A stretch of 64,000 nucleotides of DNA from DSSB01 sp046346845 (GTDB lineage: Bacteria; UBA10199; DSSB01). The translations under genes and the position numbers were made by a program. The stretch is from assembly GCA_046346845.1 (NCBI GenBank), contig JAXMHH010000001.1, forward strand, positions 434,001 through 498,000, written 5' to 3'. Positions 44,944 through 53,389 of this stretch are shown here, piece after piece. The notes under the pieces are model-generated. The model had not been told where the DNA came from. It worked only from the letters and a program-made list of their open reading frames with translations, and ran no database searches. Numbering within the stretch: the stretch's first letter is position 1; each line of letters opens with the position of its first letter.

Positions 44944-46014
44944 TTATTTTTTCTTGAGGTGAATCTCCATCCCGAAGACGCCGCCGCCGACCTTGGCGAC
45001 GGTGTCGACCGGCGGCACCGTCAAGGGCGCCGCCACGACGAGGGTCATCTCGCCTTGGTCGTTGAGGGGAGAACCTTGGAAATTGATCGACCCGCCGACC
45101 ACGTTGGGGGCCTTGTCGCTGCCGATGGTCAGGCTCTCGGTGGTCAAGGTGAGGCCGGTGAGGTTGACGACGTTGGATCCCGAAAAGGCCACCCCCTCGA
45201 AGCTCAGCTTGCCGTCGTCCCCGAAGTCCGCCTCGCCGGTGTCTTCCGCCAATTTAATCTCCATCTCGGCCAACGGCGAACCTGCGGGCAGGGGAAATTT
45301 AATCGCGGGCCAGTTCTCGGTCAGGATCTTCACCTTGCCGTCAGCGGAGCCCTTGCTGAGGATCAAGGTCCCGGTCACGGCGTCGTTGACGTCGAGATCG
45401 GTCACCACGTTGCTGCCGTTATCCTTGTGGCTCAGAGTGGTCTTCACTGCGGTGACCTCGAACTCTTGGCCATCTCCGGCTCCGCCATCCGTGGTACAGC
45501 CCGCTTGGGCGGTCGGCGCCTTGCCGCGCAGTTCGATCTGCATCACGCCCAGCTTGGGTCCGTTGAGTATGACATCGAGGTAGGTGTTGTGATAGGCATC
45601 GCCTTTGGTGACAACCTTGGGGTTATAGGCGACCTTCACCGTCATCACCCCGCCGGGCGGCAGGACGATCTCGGTGACCATATTCTTGACGGCCTCTTTT
45701 ACGACGTTGCCGACCGCCACCTGCTCGACCTTGAAGAACTGAAAGTATTTCTCGCCTTCCTTGAGGGTATCCGGGTGATTGCCTTCCTTGTCGAAGTCGT
45801 TGGTCCCCAACTCAAAGAGGACGCCCTGCACGCGCTGCGGCTCGTCGGTGTTGTTGTTGCGGATCTGGAGGGTCTTTTCCTGGGGCACGCAGGCGGTGGT
45901 CTCGAAGTTGGCGATCGCCACCACCCCGCTGACCTGCGGAGGGGTTCCCTTGCAGGCGCCCAGGGCGCCGAGGGAGAGGAGAATGAAGAACAATTTCGCT
46001 AAATTCCGCTTCAC
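44944..46014 (-). CDS. Lipoprotein of unknown function
   Basis: A 356-residue lipoprotein with signal peptide KRNLAKLFFILLSLGALGAC; the lipidated Cys is followed by KGTPP. The mature part looks like two or three beta-sandwich domains: one with QEKTLQIRNNNTDEPQRVQG and MTVKVAYNPKVVTKGDAYHN resembles ASH/choice-of-anchor-type Ig-like folds, and the second half (about 180-356) has SFEGVAFSGSNVVNLTGLTL and ends in GGVFGMEIHLKKK. The likely start is GTG at 46014 with AAGGGG upstream; the frame continues 13 codons further. It converges on the RND pump gene with 10 bp between stops. The function is unknown. Confidence 0.72.
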   Translation of the reverse strand: MKRNLAKLFFILLSLGALGACKGTPPQVSGVVAIANFETTACVPQEKTLQIRNNNTDEPQRVQGVLFELGTNDFDKEGNHPDTLKEGEKYFQFFKVEQVAVGNVVKEAVKNMVTEIVLPPGGVMTVKVAYNPKVVTKGDAYHNTYLDVILNGPKLGVMQIELRGKAPTAQAGCTTDGGAGDGQEFEVTAVKTTLSHKDNGSNVVTDLDVNDAVTGTLILSKGSADGKVKILTENWPAIKFPLPAGSPLAEMEIKLAEDTGEADFGDDGKLSFEGVAFSGSNVVNLTGLTLTTESLTIGSDKAPNVVGGSINFQGSPLNDQGEMTLVVAAPLTVPPVDTVAKVGGGVFGMEIHLKKK

Positions 46015-46086
46015 AAAACACCCCTTGGGGCTCAATGATGGCCCCGCTACCAACCCCTTAATTTGGGTATCGGGCGGAGATCATAA

Positions 46087-47040
46087 ATGTTGTGGGAATT
46101 CAAGAACTTGATGACTAGGCGCGTCAGGGCCCGGAAAGGCCCTGGCTGGGGTCGCTTTTTCGTCTTGGCCCTGGCCTGCCTTTGCCAAATCCCGGCCGCC
46201 GGCCCCGCTCGGGGCGCCGCTCCGGATCCCCCCTACCCCCAGGGCGACGGCCAGCTCCGGATCTTCAATTATCACTTGAATGAATTCCTTGAACTACGCT
46301 TTCGAGAAGGCAATCAATACATCCCTTCCGCCCTGGACCAAATCAACGCCCTGCTCCGCTCCCGCGACAACTCCGAGCAGGCCCCCATCGATCCCCGGCT
46401 CTTGGACTTGATCGACCACCTCCAAGACCACTTCCAGGCCGATGCCATCGAGGTCATCTCGGGCTATCGGAGGAAGGAATTCAACGAGAACCTGCTCAAG
46501 AACGGCCACTCGGTCAGCCCCGTCAGCCTCCATACCAAGGGCCAGGCCTTGGACATCCATATTGATGAGATCCGGGAAGAGACCTTGCGTGATTATCTGC
46601 TCGGCCTGCGGCTCGGCGGTGTCGGTTATTATGGACCGCTCGACTTCATCCACATCGACGTCGGACCGGTCCGCCGCTGGGGAGAGGGCTCCGCCGCCCC
46701 CCGCAAGTTGGTCGGCGTCCTTCAGCCCGAGGCCCCCGTCCAGCTGACCAGCGACAAGAACGACTACCTCCCGGGCGAGACCCTGCTCTTCACCTGGAGC
46801 GGGGATGCGGCGCAGATCGACAAGGTCTTCGGACTCAGGCTCGAGCACTTCCACCGCGGGCGCTGGTTGGCCTGCCCCTCCGCAGCCGGCACCGGCAAGA
46901 CCTTCCGCCTGCCCACCACCGACCTCCGTTGCGCCCCGGAGGACAAGGGGGCGGCCCTGGGGAAATTCCGCTGGATCTTCCAACTGCCCGACCTGCCGGA
47001 ACCCCTCTCCTCCAACGAGTTCTACCTAAAAAAACAATAG
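46087..47040 (+). CDS. Exported M15/DUF882-family peptidase-like protein
   Basis: A 317-residue protein with a signal peptide (about 16-45, FFVLALACLCQIPAAGPARG). The DUF882/peptidase M15 domain (about 55-200) has IEVISGYRRKEFNENLL, the metal-ligand block VSLHTKGQALDIHIDEI (His and Asp) and DFIHIDVGPVRRW with the third His. This matches YcbK/MepK-type murein endopeptidases. A C-terminal beta domain follows (about 210-317, TSDKNDYLPGETLLFTWSGD). It likely works on peptidoglycan in the periplasm. GGAG lies upstream of the ATG. Confidence 0.88.
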   Translation: MLWEFKNLMTRRVRARKGPGWGRFFVLALACLCQIPAAGPARGAAPDPPYPQGDGQLRIFNYHLNEFLELRFREGNQYIPSALDQINALLRSRDNSEQAPIDPRLLDLIDHLQDHFQADAIEVISGYRRKEFNENLLKNGHSVSPVSLHTKGQALDIHIDEIREETLRDYLLGLRLGGVGYYGPLDFIHIDVGPVRRWGEGSAAPRKLVGVLQPEAPVQLTSDKNDYLPGETLLFTWSGDAAQIDKVFGLRLEHFHRGRWLACPSAAGTGKTFRLPTTDLRCAPEDKGAALGKFRWIFQLPDLPEPLSSNEFYLKKQ

Positions 47041-47147
47041 CTTTAACGCACCGTTCCATCGGTTTTTTCACAACCTTCTTGCAGGCCCCGCGAGAAGCCT
47101 TGACCCCAGGATAAGCGATAAGAAAGCATTCTTGTCTCGAGGTAAGG

Positions 47148-49865
47148 ATGAGTTGGAGCTTTCGAGGGAGGGTGGAAGCCAGCGCGTCCCCGCGCGGCGG
47201 CTTCGCCCCAACGGCAAGGCTTGGATCGGACGGGGCCGAGGGCACGGCGGAGGCAGGGCGCAACACTTTATTGGCCCGGGCGCGCCAGGCCCTGGGGCCG
47301 CATCCGGCACCCGCCCTGCTCCGCGAATGGGAATCCCTCCAACATGAAACCGACCCTGATCTTCTAGAAGAGGCGCTGGTCCAATGGGGGGGCCGCTTCG
47401 AGACCCAAGGCAACTACCCACCGGCTGCGGAACTGTACCAGGCCCTGCTGCAATCCCATCTATCCGGAACTTCGCGCCACCGCCAAACGGCCCAACGGCG
47501 CCTCGATGCAATCCAAGGCCGCGGCGCCTGGGGCGGAAGGGCAGAATTCCTGCTTCGAAACCTAGCCCAGCAAGCCAGCGATCCCAGCGCCCTCTTGGCG
47601 ATGGGCGCCGCCGGGACCGTATTTCGCCTGACGCGCCTGGCAACTCTGGCGCGCTTGACGGGCGCGAGCCAGCCGGGATTCCTGTCGCGCCTCCTCGGGG
47701 CGAGTCGCCTCGCCTCGCTGGCGGGCTTCGCGCTGGAGGCACCTACCTTCACCCTGGTCGGACGACTCGGCAATGAAGCCCTAGGAAGACCGCAAGATTG
47801 GAGCGCTCGCTCCCTGAGGCAGGATTTGGCCGCGAGCTATCTGGTCTTGGGCGGCCTCAAGCTGGGCGGCGCGCTGAGCGCCCCCCTCGCCGCCGGTCAG
47901 GCCGCTCCCCTGCGCGGTCTGCTGCAGCAGGGAGGACTGCTCGGGGGCATCTGGTTCGGTCATCGCTTGGAAACCTGGGCCGGCTTACGGCCGCCACAGG
48001 ATGGGGCGACCTTGTTGATCGATTCCCTGGCCCTGCTGCTGCAGTTCCAGGTCGCGGGAAACCTTGGGCGCCTGGCCTTCGGCCCCCGGTTCAGCGCTTG
48101 GGAACAGGGCCTCGATCGGCAGGCCGAGGCCCTCGAGCTTTCCCGCCGTGCCCGGACGGAGCAGGAGGTGCATGGGATGGTGCCCGCCTCCTGGATCTCC
48201 GGCGTCGCTACCGCCGAGCCTCCGCTTCCGCCCTTCGCCTTCGCCATGACCGCCTCGGGCCGCGGTCCCGGAAGACGACTCCCGCCGGATCTCCTCGGCA
48301 TGCCAGCGGCCAACCACAACCATGAGCCGGTGTCCCTCGAGCCGAGCGACGCCATCCCGAAAGACCGGCTGCAGCCCCTGCCGCGCGGCGGCGTCGTCCT
48401 GCAGACCGAGGCGGGAAAGGTCCAATTCGGCGTGCCGATGTGGACCAACAAGGACGCCTTCGAGATCTTCCAAAACGCGGGCGGTGCGCGGTTGGAACGC
48501 GACGAGATCCGGCGCCTCCTCCCCTCGCTCTATGTCTTCGACTTGGATTACGTGGCCCGGCACGACGGCCTGCTGCCCGCGGATTTCATGCAGTATATGT
48601 ATTTCGTCAACCGGGGACAGGAACTCACCCTGCTCGCGCCGGACGCCGCGACCGCGAAGCGGCTGCGGGAGTTCCTCGATCTTTCCTACCGGGGGCCCGA
48701 GGAAGGCGATCTCAACGACAAGGTCCGGCGCGAATACCCGCGGGGCTCCCTGGGCGTTCCTCAGATGGGGGAGGAAATTCGCCGCGGCTTTCCCGCCGCG
48801 GAACCGGAGGTCTTGCGTCGCATCGCGCACTTCGACGAGGCCGGCGAATTTCACTGGGAAGGTCTAAAGATTCGGAAATTGGGACCGCGCCGTTACGAGG
48901 TCTGGGAGCGAAGCCAGCGCGCCGGCATCCTCGACTTGGGGGACTTCCCGGTGCCGCCCCCGGCGACGGACCGGCCCGCCCTCTCCCCCGCCGCCCGCGC
49001 CGCGCGTCGCAGGGTCTTGCGGGAAGGCCGTCCCGGCCTTTGGCCGATCGGCACGGGGCACGGCTTCACCCCCCGCGAGGAGACCAGCGGCTTCATGCTG
49101 TGGAACGGGGGCAAGACCGTCTTGATCGACCCGCCCTCCAGCACCTTGAGCCACCTCCGCGAAAACCGCATCCCACTGGAGGCCGTCGACGGGATCCTGT
49201 TGACCCACGGCCACACCGACCACTACGGCAATGCCGTCCCCCAACTGCTCGCCCTGCGGCCCGAATTGAAGATCTACACCACGCCGACCATCTTTCGCAT
49301 GTTGCGGGAGCAATACCAGCTCGCGGTCGGCAGCTCGGGTCTGCCCTGGAATTTCATCCCGCTCTACCCGCAGAGTTTTTCCGAGATCCTCGACCTCCCG
49401 CTACGCCCGGACTACACCTTCCATCCGGTGCCCGCGCTCGGCTTTGAGATCTACGACCGTCCCGATCTCCAGACCGGACGCCTAGTCCTAGCCTTCACGG
49501 GTGACAGCTTCGCCGATCACGTGGAGCTGTGGCAGAAAATGAGGCCCGAAGGCGCGCCCTCCCCGATCATGAGCGTGGCGCGGGCCCAGCAGGTGCTGCG
49601 CCACGGCGCGCTGCTGATGGCCTCCAAGGGCCAGCAGCCGCCCCCGATCTTTCTCATCGAGGGCGGGGTGCCGCCCATCCACATCCCGCCGGCGCGCACC
49701 CGGGAGCTGCTGGACCAGGCCGAACAGCTGGGCGTCGACACCTCGCGGGTGCGCCTCTACCACGTGGCTGCAGAGGCCGCCGCGGCGGCGCGCGTCGCCA
49801 AATGGGTCGCGGGCCCGGAGGGATTCTTCGATCTGTCGGAATATTTCAGGAAAAATCGCCGCTAA
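47148..49865 (+). CDS. N-module protein C: shared module with metallo-beta-lactamase domain
   Basis: A 905-residue fusion. Residues about 60-330 match the N-terminal module of proteins A (19507) and B (23559): HETDPDLLEEALVQWGGRFE, DPSALLAMGAAGTVFRLTRL, FALEAPTFTLVGRLGNEALG, ASYLVLGGLKLGG and LIDSLALLLQFQVAGNLG. A middle domain (about 400-610) is unassigned. The C-terminal metallo-beta-lactamase fold (about 640-880) has THGHTDHYGNAVPQ, the HxHxDH motif near residues 686-691, and FTGDSF as the later metal Asp. The reaction is unknown; such domains are often hydrolases of phosphodiesters or thioesters. GGTAAGG precedes the ATG. The gene converges on the acyl-CoA dehydrogenase gene. Confidence 0.83.
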   Translation: MSWSFRGRVEASASPRGGFAPTARLGSDGAEGTAEAGRNTLLARARQALGPHPAPALLREWESLQHETDPDLLEEALVQWGGRFETQGNYPPAAELYQALLQSHLSGTSRHRQTAQRRLDAIQGRGAWGGRAEFLLRNLAQQASDPSALLAMGAAGTVFRLTRLATLARLTGASQPGFLSRLLGASRLASLAGFALEAPTFTLVGRLGNEALGRPQDWSARSLRQDLAASYLVLGGLKLGGALSAPLAAGQAAPLRGLLQQGGLLGGIWFGHRLETWAGLRPPQDGATLLIDSLALLLQFQVAGNLGRLAFGPRFSAWEQGLDRQAEALELSRRARTEQEVHGMVPASWISGVATAEPPLPPFAFAMTASGRGPGRRLPPDLLGMPAANHNHEPVSLEPSDAIPKDRLQPLPRGGVVLQTEAGKVQFGVPMWTNKDAFEIFQNAGGARLERDEIRRLLPSLYVFDLDYVARHDGLLPADFMQYMYFVNRGQELTLLAPDAATAKRLREFLDLSYRGPEEGDLNDKVRREYPRGSLGVPQMGEEIRRGFPAAEPEVLRRIAHFDEAGEFHWEGLKIRKLGPRRYEVWERSQRAGILDLGDFPVPPPATDRPALSPAARAARRRVLREGRPGLWPIGTGHGFTPREETSGFMLWNGGKTVLIDPPSSTLSHLRENRIPLEAVDGILLTHGHTDHYGNAVPQLLALRPELKIYTTPTIFRMLREQYQLAVGSSGLPWNFIPLYPQSFSEILDLPLRPDYTFHPVPALGFEIYDRPDLQTGRLVLAFTGDSFADHVELWQKMRPEGAPSPIMSVARAQQVLRHGALLMASKGQQPPPIFLIEGGVPPIHIPPARTRELLDQAEQLGVDTSRVRLYHVAAEAAAAARVAKWVAGPEGFFDLSEYFRKNRR

Positions 49866-49871
49866 GCGGGA

Positions 49872-51023
49872 TCAGCACCCCAGGTGCCGGGAAATGACGA
49901 TGCGCTGCACCTCGCTGCTGCCCTCCCCGATCTCGAGGAGCTTCTGGTCGCGGAAGAACTTGGCCACCGGGTACTCTTCCATCAGCCCGTAGCCGCCGTA
50001 GATCTGCACGGCGTGGTTGACGACCCGGTTCATCACCTCGGAGGCGAAGAGCTTCGCCATCGAGGCCTCCTTGCCGAAGGGACGCCCTTGGTCTTTCAGC
50101 CAGCAGGCCTTGTAGAGCAGGTTGCGCGCGGCCTCGATCTCCACCGCCATGTCGGCCAGCTTGAAGGCGATGGCCTGATGGCTGCTGATCGGCACGCCGA
50201 AGGTCTTGCGGACCTTGGCGTAGTCGAGGGCTGCCTCGAAGGCCCCCTGCGCCCCGCCCACCCCCATCGCGGCGATGCCGAGCCGGCCGTGGTCGAGGGT
50301 GGAGAGCATCATCTTGAAGCCCTCGCCCCGCTTGCCGAGCAGGTTGCCCTCGGGGACCTTCACGTCCTCGAAGTAAAGTTCGGCGGTGTTGGAGGAGCGC
50401 CACACCAATTTCTTGTGCATCTCGCGGGCGGTGTATCCCGGGGTGCCCTGCTCGACGATGATGCAGCTGATTTCCTTTTTGCCGGCGCCGTCCTTTCCGG
50501 TGATCGCCTGGACGGTGACCCCCGCGGTCATCGGGTTGGCCGCGTTGGTGATGAAGATCTTGCTGCCGTTGAGGATCCATTGCCCGTTCTCGAGCCGGGC
50601 ATTGGTCTTGCTGTTGCCGGCGTCGCTGCCCGCCTCCGGTTCGGTGAGGCCGAAGCCCCAGAGCTTCTCGCCGCTGCACAGCGAGGGCAGGTATTTCTGT
50701 TTCTGCTCCTCGGTGCCCCACCGGTAGATGGGAAGGATGCCGAGGGTGTTCTCGGCGGCGACGGTCGCGGCCTGGCAGCCGTCGACCCGGGCCAGCTCTT
50801 CCACTGCAATGCAGTAGGAGAGGTAGTCCAGCCCCTGCCCTCCCCACTTGGGATCGACCGTCATCCCGAACAGCCCCAGCGCGCCCATCTTTCGGGTCAA
50901 GTCGACGCTGAACTCCTCCTTCTCATCGAGCCGCTGGCGGACCGGCTTGATCTCCTTCTCGCAGAAATCGCGGATCGTCTTGCGGAGCATGTCTTGTTCG
51001 GGGGTGAGGTCGTAGTTCAGCAT
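49872..51023 (-). CDS. Acyl-CoA dehydrogenase
   Basis: FAD enzyme that oxidises acyl-CoA to trans-2-enoyl-CoA. At 383 residues it matches short-chain/butyryl-CoA dehydrogenases. Motifs: GFGLTEPEAGSDAGNSKTNA (FAD/substrate region), ILNGSKIFITNA, FDAA-type segment AFEAALDYAKVRKTFGVPIS, and the C-terminal QIYGGYGLMEEYPVAKFFRD, LEIGEGSSEVQRIVISRHL. The catalytic base should lie in the EIGEGSSEVQ region, as in this group. The ATG at 51023 has GGAG upstream. It is the third gene after the alcohol dehydrogenase and SCP2 genes, which points to lipid or short-chain acid metabolism. Confidence 0.94.
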   Translation of the reverse strand: MLNYDLTPEQDMLRKTIRDFCEKEIKPVRQRLDEKEEFSVDLTRKMGALGLFGMTVDPKWGGQGLDYLSYCIAVEELARVDGCQAATVAAENTLGILPIYRWGTEEQKQKYLPSLCSGEKLWGFGLTEPEAGSDAGNSKTNARLENGQWILNGSKIFITNAANPMTAGVTVQAITGKDGAGKKEISCIIVEQGTPGYTAREMHKKLVWRSSNTAELYFEDVKVPEGNLLGKRGEGFKMMLSTLDHGRLGIAAMGVGGAQGAFEAALDYAKVRKTFGVPISSHQAIAFKLADMAVEIEAARNLLYKACWLKDQGRPFGKEASMAKLFASEVMNRVVNHAVQIYGGYGLMEEYPVAKFFRDQKLLEIGEGSSEVQRIVISRHLGC

Positions 51024-51083
51024 AATTTTCTCCAAGGAATGGGGAAACCATGGCTAATTCGAGGAAAGCGGCTTTTCAAGACT

Positions 51084-51497
51084 TTATTTGAGGATGAGGC
51101 TGTCCAGCCCCTGCTCGCGCAGGTACTTGGGATAGAGCTCGTAGGCCGGCTTGATCGCGGGGAGCAGCTTCAGGATCTTGGGGATGGGCCCCTTCGCGAC
51201 CATCTCGCGGCGCGTAAGGGCGGCGACCAAGTTCACCTTGCCGTGCCAGAAGCGGTGGGCCACGTCCGCCTTCATGCTCATCTGCACCTCCGGCTTGAAG
51301 GCGGCGTCGTTGAAGCGCAATTGGACGGGGTCTTCCGCGGTGTCGGCGGAGATGGAGAGCTCCGGGTCGCTGTACTGGAACTGAAGCTTCAATTTAGCCG
51401 CCCGGAGCTTGGGGCCGATCTCCGGGTCGGTGAACAGCCGCTGGAAAAATCCCCCGAGCACGTCCTGCAGTTGTTGGGATGATTGGAAGTAAGCCAT
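51084..51497 (-). CDS. SCP2 sterol-carrier-like protein
   Basis: A 137-residue single SCP2 domain, a fold that binds fatty acyl chains or acyl-CoA. Motifs are LRAAKLKLQFQYSDPELSIS, PVQLRFNDAAFKPEVQMSMK, and AHRFWHGKVNLVAALTRREM followed by AKGPIPKILKLLPAIKP. The ATG shares its last base with the TGA of the alcohol dehydrogenase gene (TGATG in reverse), showing translational coupling, and the acyl-CoA dehydrogenase gene follows after 60 bp. A carrier or shuttle role between the two enzymes is plausible but inferred. Confidence 0.88.
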   Translation of the reverse strand: MAYFQSSQQLQDVLGGFFQRLFTDPEIGPKLRAAKLKLQFQYSDPELSISADTAEDPVQLRFNDAAFKPEVQMSMKADVAHRFWHGKVNLVAALTRREMVAKGPIPKILKLLPAIKPAYELYPKYLREQGLDSLILK

Positions 51498-52672
51498 CAG
51501 TATGCCTCCCGTATCTTGGCCAAGACCTCTTCGTAGGCCACCTCGCGCGGATTGAAAAAACTGGCCCCGTCTTCCACCGCGGTCTGGGCGATCTCATCCA
51601 GCTGCCCTTCCTGCACGCCGGCCTCGCGCAGGCGGTCCGGCAGGCCGCAAGCCCCCTTCAACCCGGCCCTCAGCTCGCGGACGGCCTGGATCGCGGCCCG
51701 CGCCGCCGCCGGACCGTCGAGACCCGAGGTCTTCACGCCAAGCAGCGGCGCGATCTCGGCATAGCGGTCGGCGGCGACCTCTAGGTTGTACTCCATGCCG
51801 AAGGGAAGAAAGATGCTGTTGGCCAGCCCGTGCGGGACATGGGCGATGCCGCCGGTGGCATGGGACATCGCGTGCACCACCCCCACCATGGCGTGGTCGA
51901 AGGCGATCCCCGCCATATTGGAGGCGATCAAGAGCTCCGAACGCGCCTCGAGATCGTCGCCGCGCGCGACGGCCACGGGCAAAAAACGCGCGATCCTGGG
52001 GATCGCCTGCGCCGCCAGGGCGTCGCTCATCGGATTTTTTTGCACGCTGGTATAGGCTTCGATGGCGTGGGTCAGCGCGTCCATGCCCGTCATCGCCGTC
52101 GCCTTCGGTGGCACCGACAAGGTGAGCTCGGGGTCTAACAGGGCCAATTGAGGACGCAGGAAGGCGTCGTTGAAGGAGAGTTTTCGTTGGGAGGCCTGAT
52201 CGAAGATCACCGCCGCGGAGGTCACCTCGCTCCCCGTGCCCGCGGTGGTGGGGATGGCGATCAAGGGCTTCAAGGCGCGAGGAATGGTCTGGCTACCGGA
52301 GTAATCGGCGACCAAGTCGCCGCCCAGGCTGAATACGATATTTGCCGCCTTCGCGGTGTCCATGGCCGAGCCGCCGCCCAGGACCACCATCCCTTCCGCC
52401 CCCGTTTCGACGGCCATCCGAGCGCAGGCCCTCACCACCTCGACCTCGCTGTTCGGCGGGATGTCGTGAAAACAACCCACGACGGCGGCGCCGCCCGCCT
52501 CCATCCCGGCACGGATCGCAGCGGCGACGCCGCTCTGGACGAAGAAGGGATCGCTGACCAAGAGAAAGCGGCCCGCCGAGAGCTGGGCCAACTCGTTGGA
52601 AAAGTCCCGGGAGATGCCGGGTTGGAACAAGACCTTGGTGTTTAGAAAAAATTGATAGAATTCGCTGCCCAC
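51497..52672 (-). CDS. Iron-containing (group III) alcohol dehydrogenase
   Basis: A 391-residue NAD(P)-dependent alcohol dehydrogenase of the Fe-ADH family. The nucleotide site is VVLGGGSAMDTAKAANIV (GGGS). IPTTAGTGSEVTSAAVI is the second signature. Metal ligands are in ATAMTGMDALTHAIEAY (Asp, His) and GVVHAMSHATGGIAHVPHGLA (two His). It starts with GTG without a strong ribosome binding site. The gene leads the operon with SCP2 and the acyl-CoA dehydrogenase. The alcohol or aldehyde used is unknown. Confidence 0.93.
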   Translation of the reverse strand: MGSEFYQFFLNTKVLFQPGISRDFSNELAQLSAGRFLLVSDPFFVQSGVAAAIRAGMEAGGAAVVGCFHDIPPNSEVEVVRACARMAVETGAEGMVVLGGGSAMDTAKAANIVFSLGGDLVADYSGSQTIPRALKPLIAIPTTAGTGSEVTSAAVIFDQASQRKLSFNDAFLRPQLALLDPELTLSVPPKATAMTGMDALTHAIEAYTSVQKNPMSDALAAQAIPRIARFLPVAVARGDDLEARSELLIASNMAGIAFDHAMVGVVHAMSHATGGIAHVPHGLANSIFLPFGMEYNLEVAADRYAEIAPLLGVKTSGLDGPAAARAAIQAVRELRAGLKGACGLPDRLREAGVQEGQLDEIAQTAVEDGASFFNPREVAYEEVLAKIREAY

Positions 52673-52975
52673 CGGCAGAGCGTAAACGGAAGCTCTCCCG
52701 CCGTCAATCTTTGAATAATATCAATGAATTGGAAGAACGCGCCGCGCAGGGTGGGTTCGCCCCCATGGCAGGACTGTTTTCTATACGGATCGGAATTTAT
52801 CCGCATCAGGGCCCAGCGATCAAGACTAGCCCCCCTGACACAAAAGACCTCGTCTAGCCTTGGAGATACTAATGACCTTATCTAAAGCAATATTTCATAG
52901 GAGGAACCACCGACCCCTCACCGAATAATCTTAGGAGCGAAGCCGGCCATTCGGTTTTCTGCAAAATTAAAGTTT

Positions 52976-53015
52976 GCGTCATTTTTTCGTCACCCTTATC
53001 AGAATGAAAGATAAA
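52976..53015 (+). repeat. Conserved upstream block, copy 1 (possible enhancer)
   Basis: This 40-bp block aligns without gaps to 57724..57763, with 33 identical positions by eye, beginning GCGTCATTTTTTCGTC. It contains CGTCA spaced as a direct repeat. It ends 97 bp before the sigma54 promoter, where enhancer-binding sites are expected. Confidence 0.5.
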
Positions 53016-53111
53016 ATCGTCGCCCTTCCCCTAGCCCTGGGAGCGGAATTCGACCCTGAAAAAATAAATTCCCCATAATTTTCGTCTAGCTGTGGTTTTC
53101 ACTCTCCAATT

Positions 53112-53127
53112 TGGCCCATGCTTTGCT
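53112..53127 (+). promoter_or_regulatory. Sigma54-type promoter of Cys-rich gene 1
   Basis: TGGCCCATGCTTTGCT fits TGGCACGNNNTTTGCW at 11 of 13 defined positions with exact GG-N10-GC spacing. The predicted start near 53138 gives a leader of about 250 nt. Confidence 0.75.
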
Positions 53128-53204
53128 TTTTTTTGACCTAGATCCCCAGACCCAAGGCTTTTGCTTTCGAGCAATGGGGAGGATCGCAGGTTTTTTGGAA
53201 TTTA

Positions 53205-53389
53205 GGGTCTCCCAGAGTGAATAAGCGTCATTCACTACGGGTAAGGGAAGATTTGGCACTCCTCAATTCCCTTAGGTTTTAGGGCGACCATCCAGGCCCT
53301 AACGCCAAACGCTCGCGAGAGACTTATTCAAATAGAAATCCAGGATGATTTACCCGGAATTTCCACGGTTCGGGGAGAGGTACCTCTTT
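53205..53389 (+). ncRNA. Structured 5' leader, copy 1 (candidate riboswitch-like element)
   Basis: The 126-nt core (53205..53330) aligns without gaps to 58012..58137. Helices: P1 TGAATAAG (53218-53225) with CTTATTCA (53323-53330); competing hairpin AGTGAAT/ATTCACT (53216-53222 with 53230-53236); TAAGGGAA/TTCCCTTA (53242-53249 with 53267-53274); TTAGGGC/GCCCTAA (53279-53285 with 53296-53302); a GCGA tetraloop hairpin near 53311-53320. An expression platform follows: CCCG/CGGG (53353-53374), then the palindrome AGAGGTACCTCT (53376-53387), which includes the ribosome binding site before the ATG at 53390. It does not match the riboswitch consensus sequences I know. Confidence 0.7.

Larger units (their letters stand above)
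52673..53389 (+). promoter_or_regulatory. Regulatory region of Cys-rich gene 1, 717 bp
   Basis: No gene is seen here. In order it holds an upstream block shared with the second Cys-rich gene (52976..53015), a sigma54-type promoter (53112..53127) and a structured leader (53205..53389). The first 300 bp are AT-richer than the flanking genes and unassigned. Confidence 0.7.
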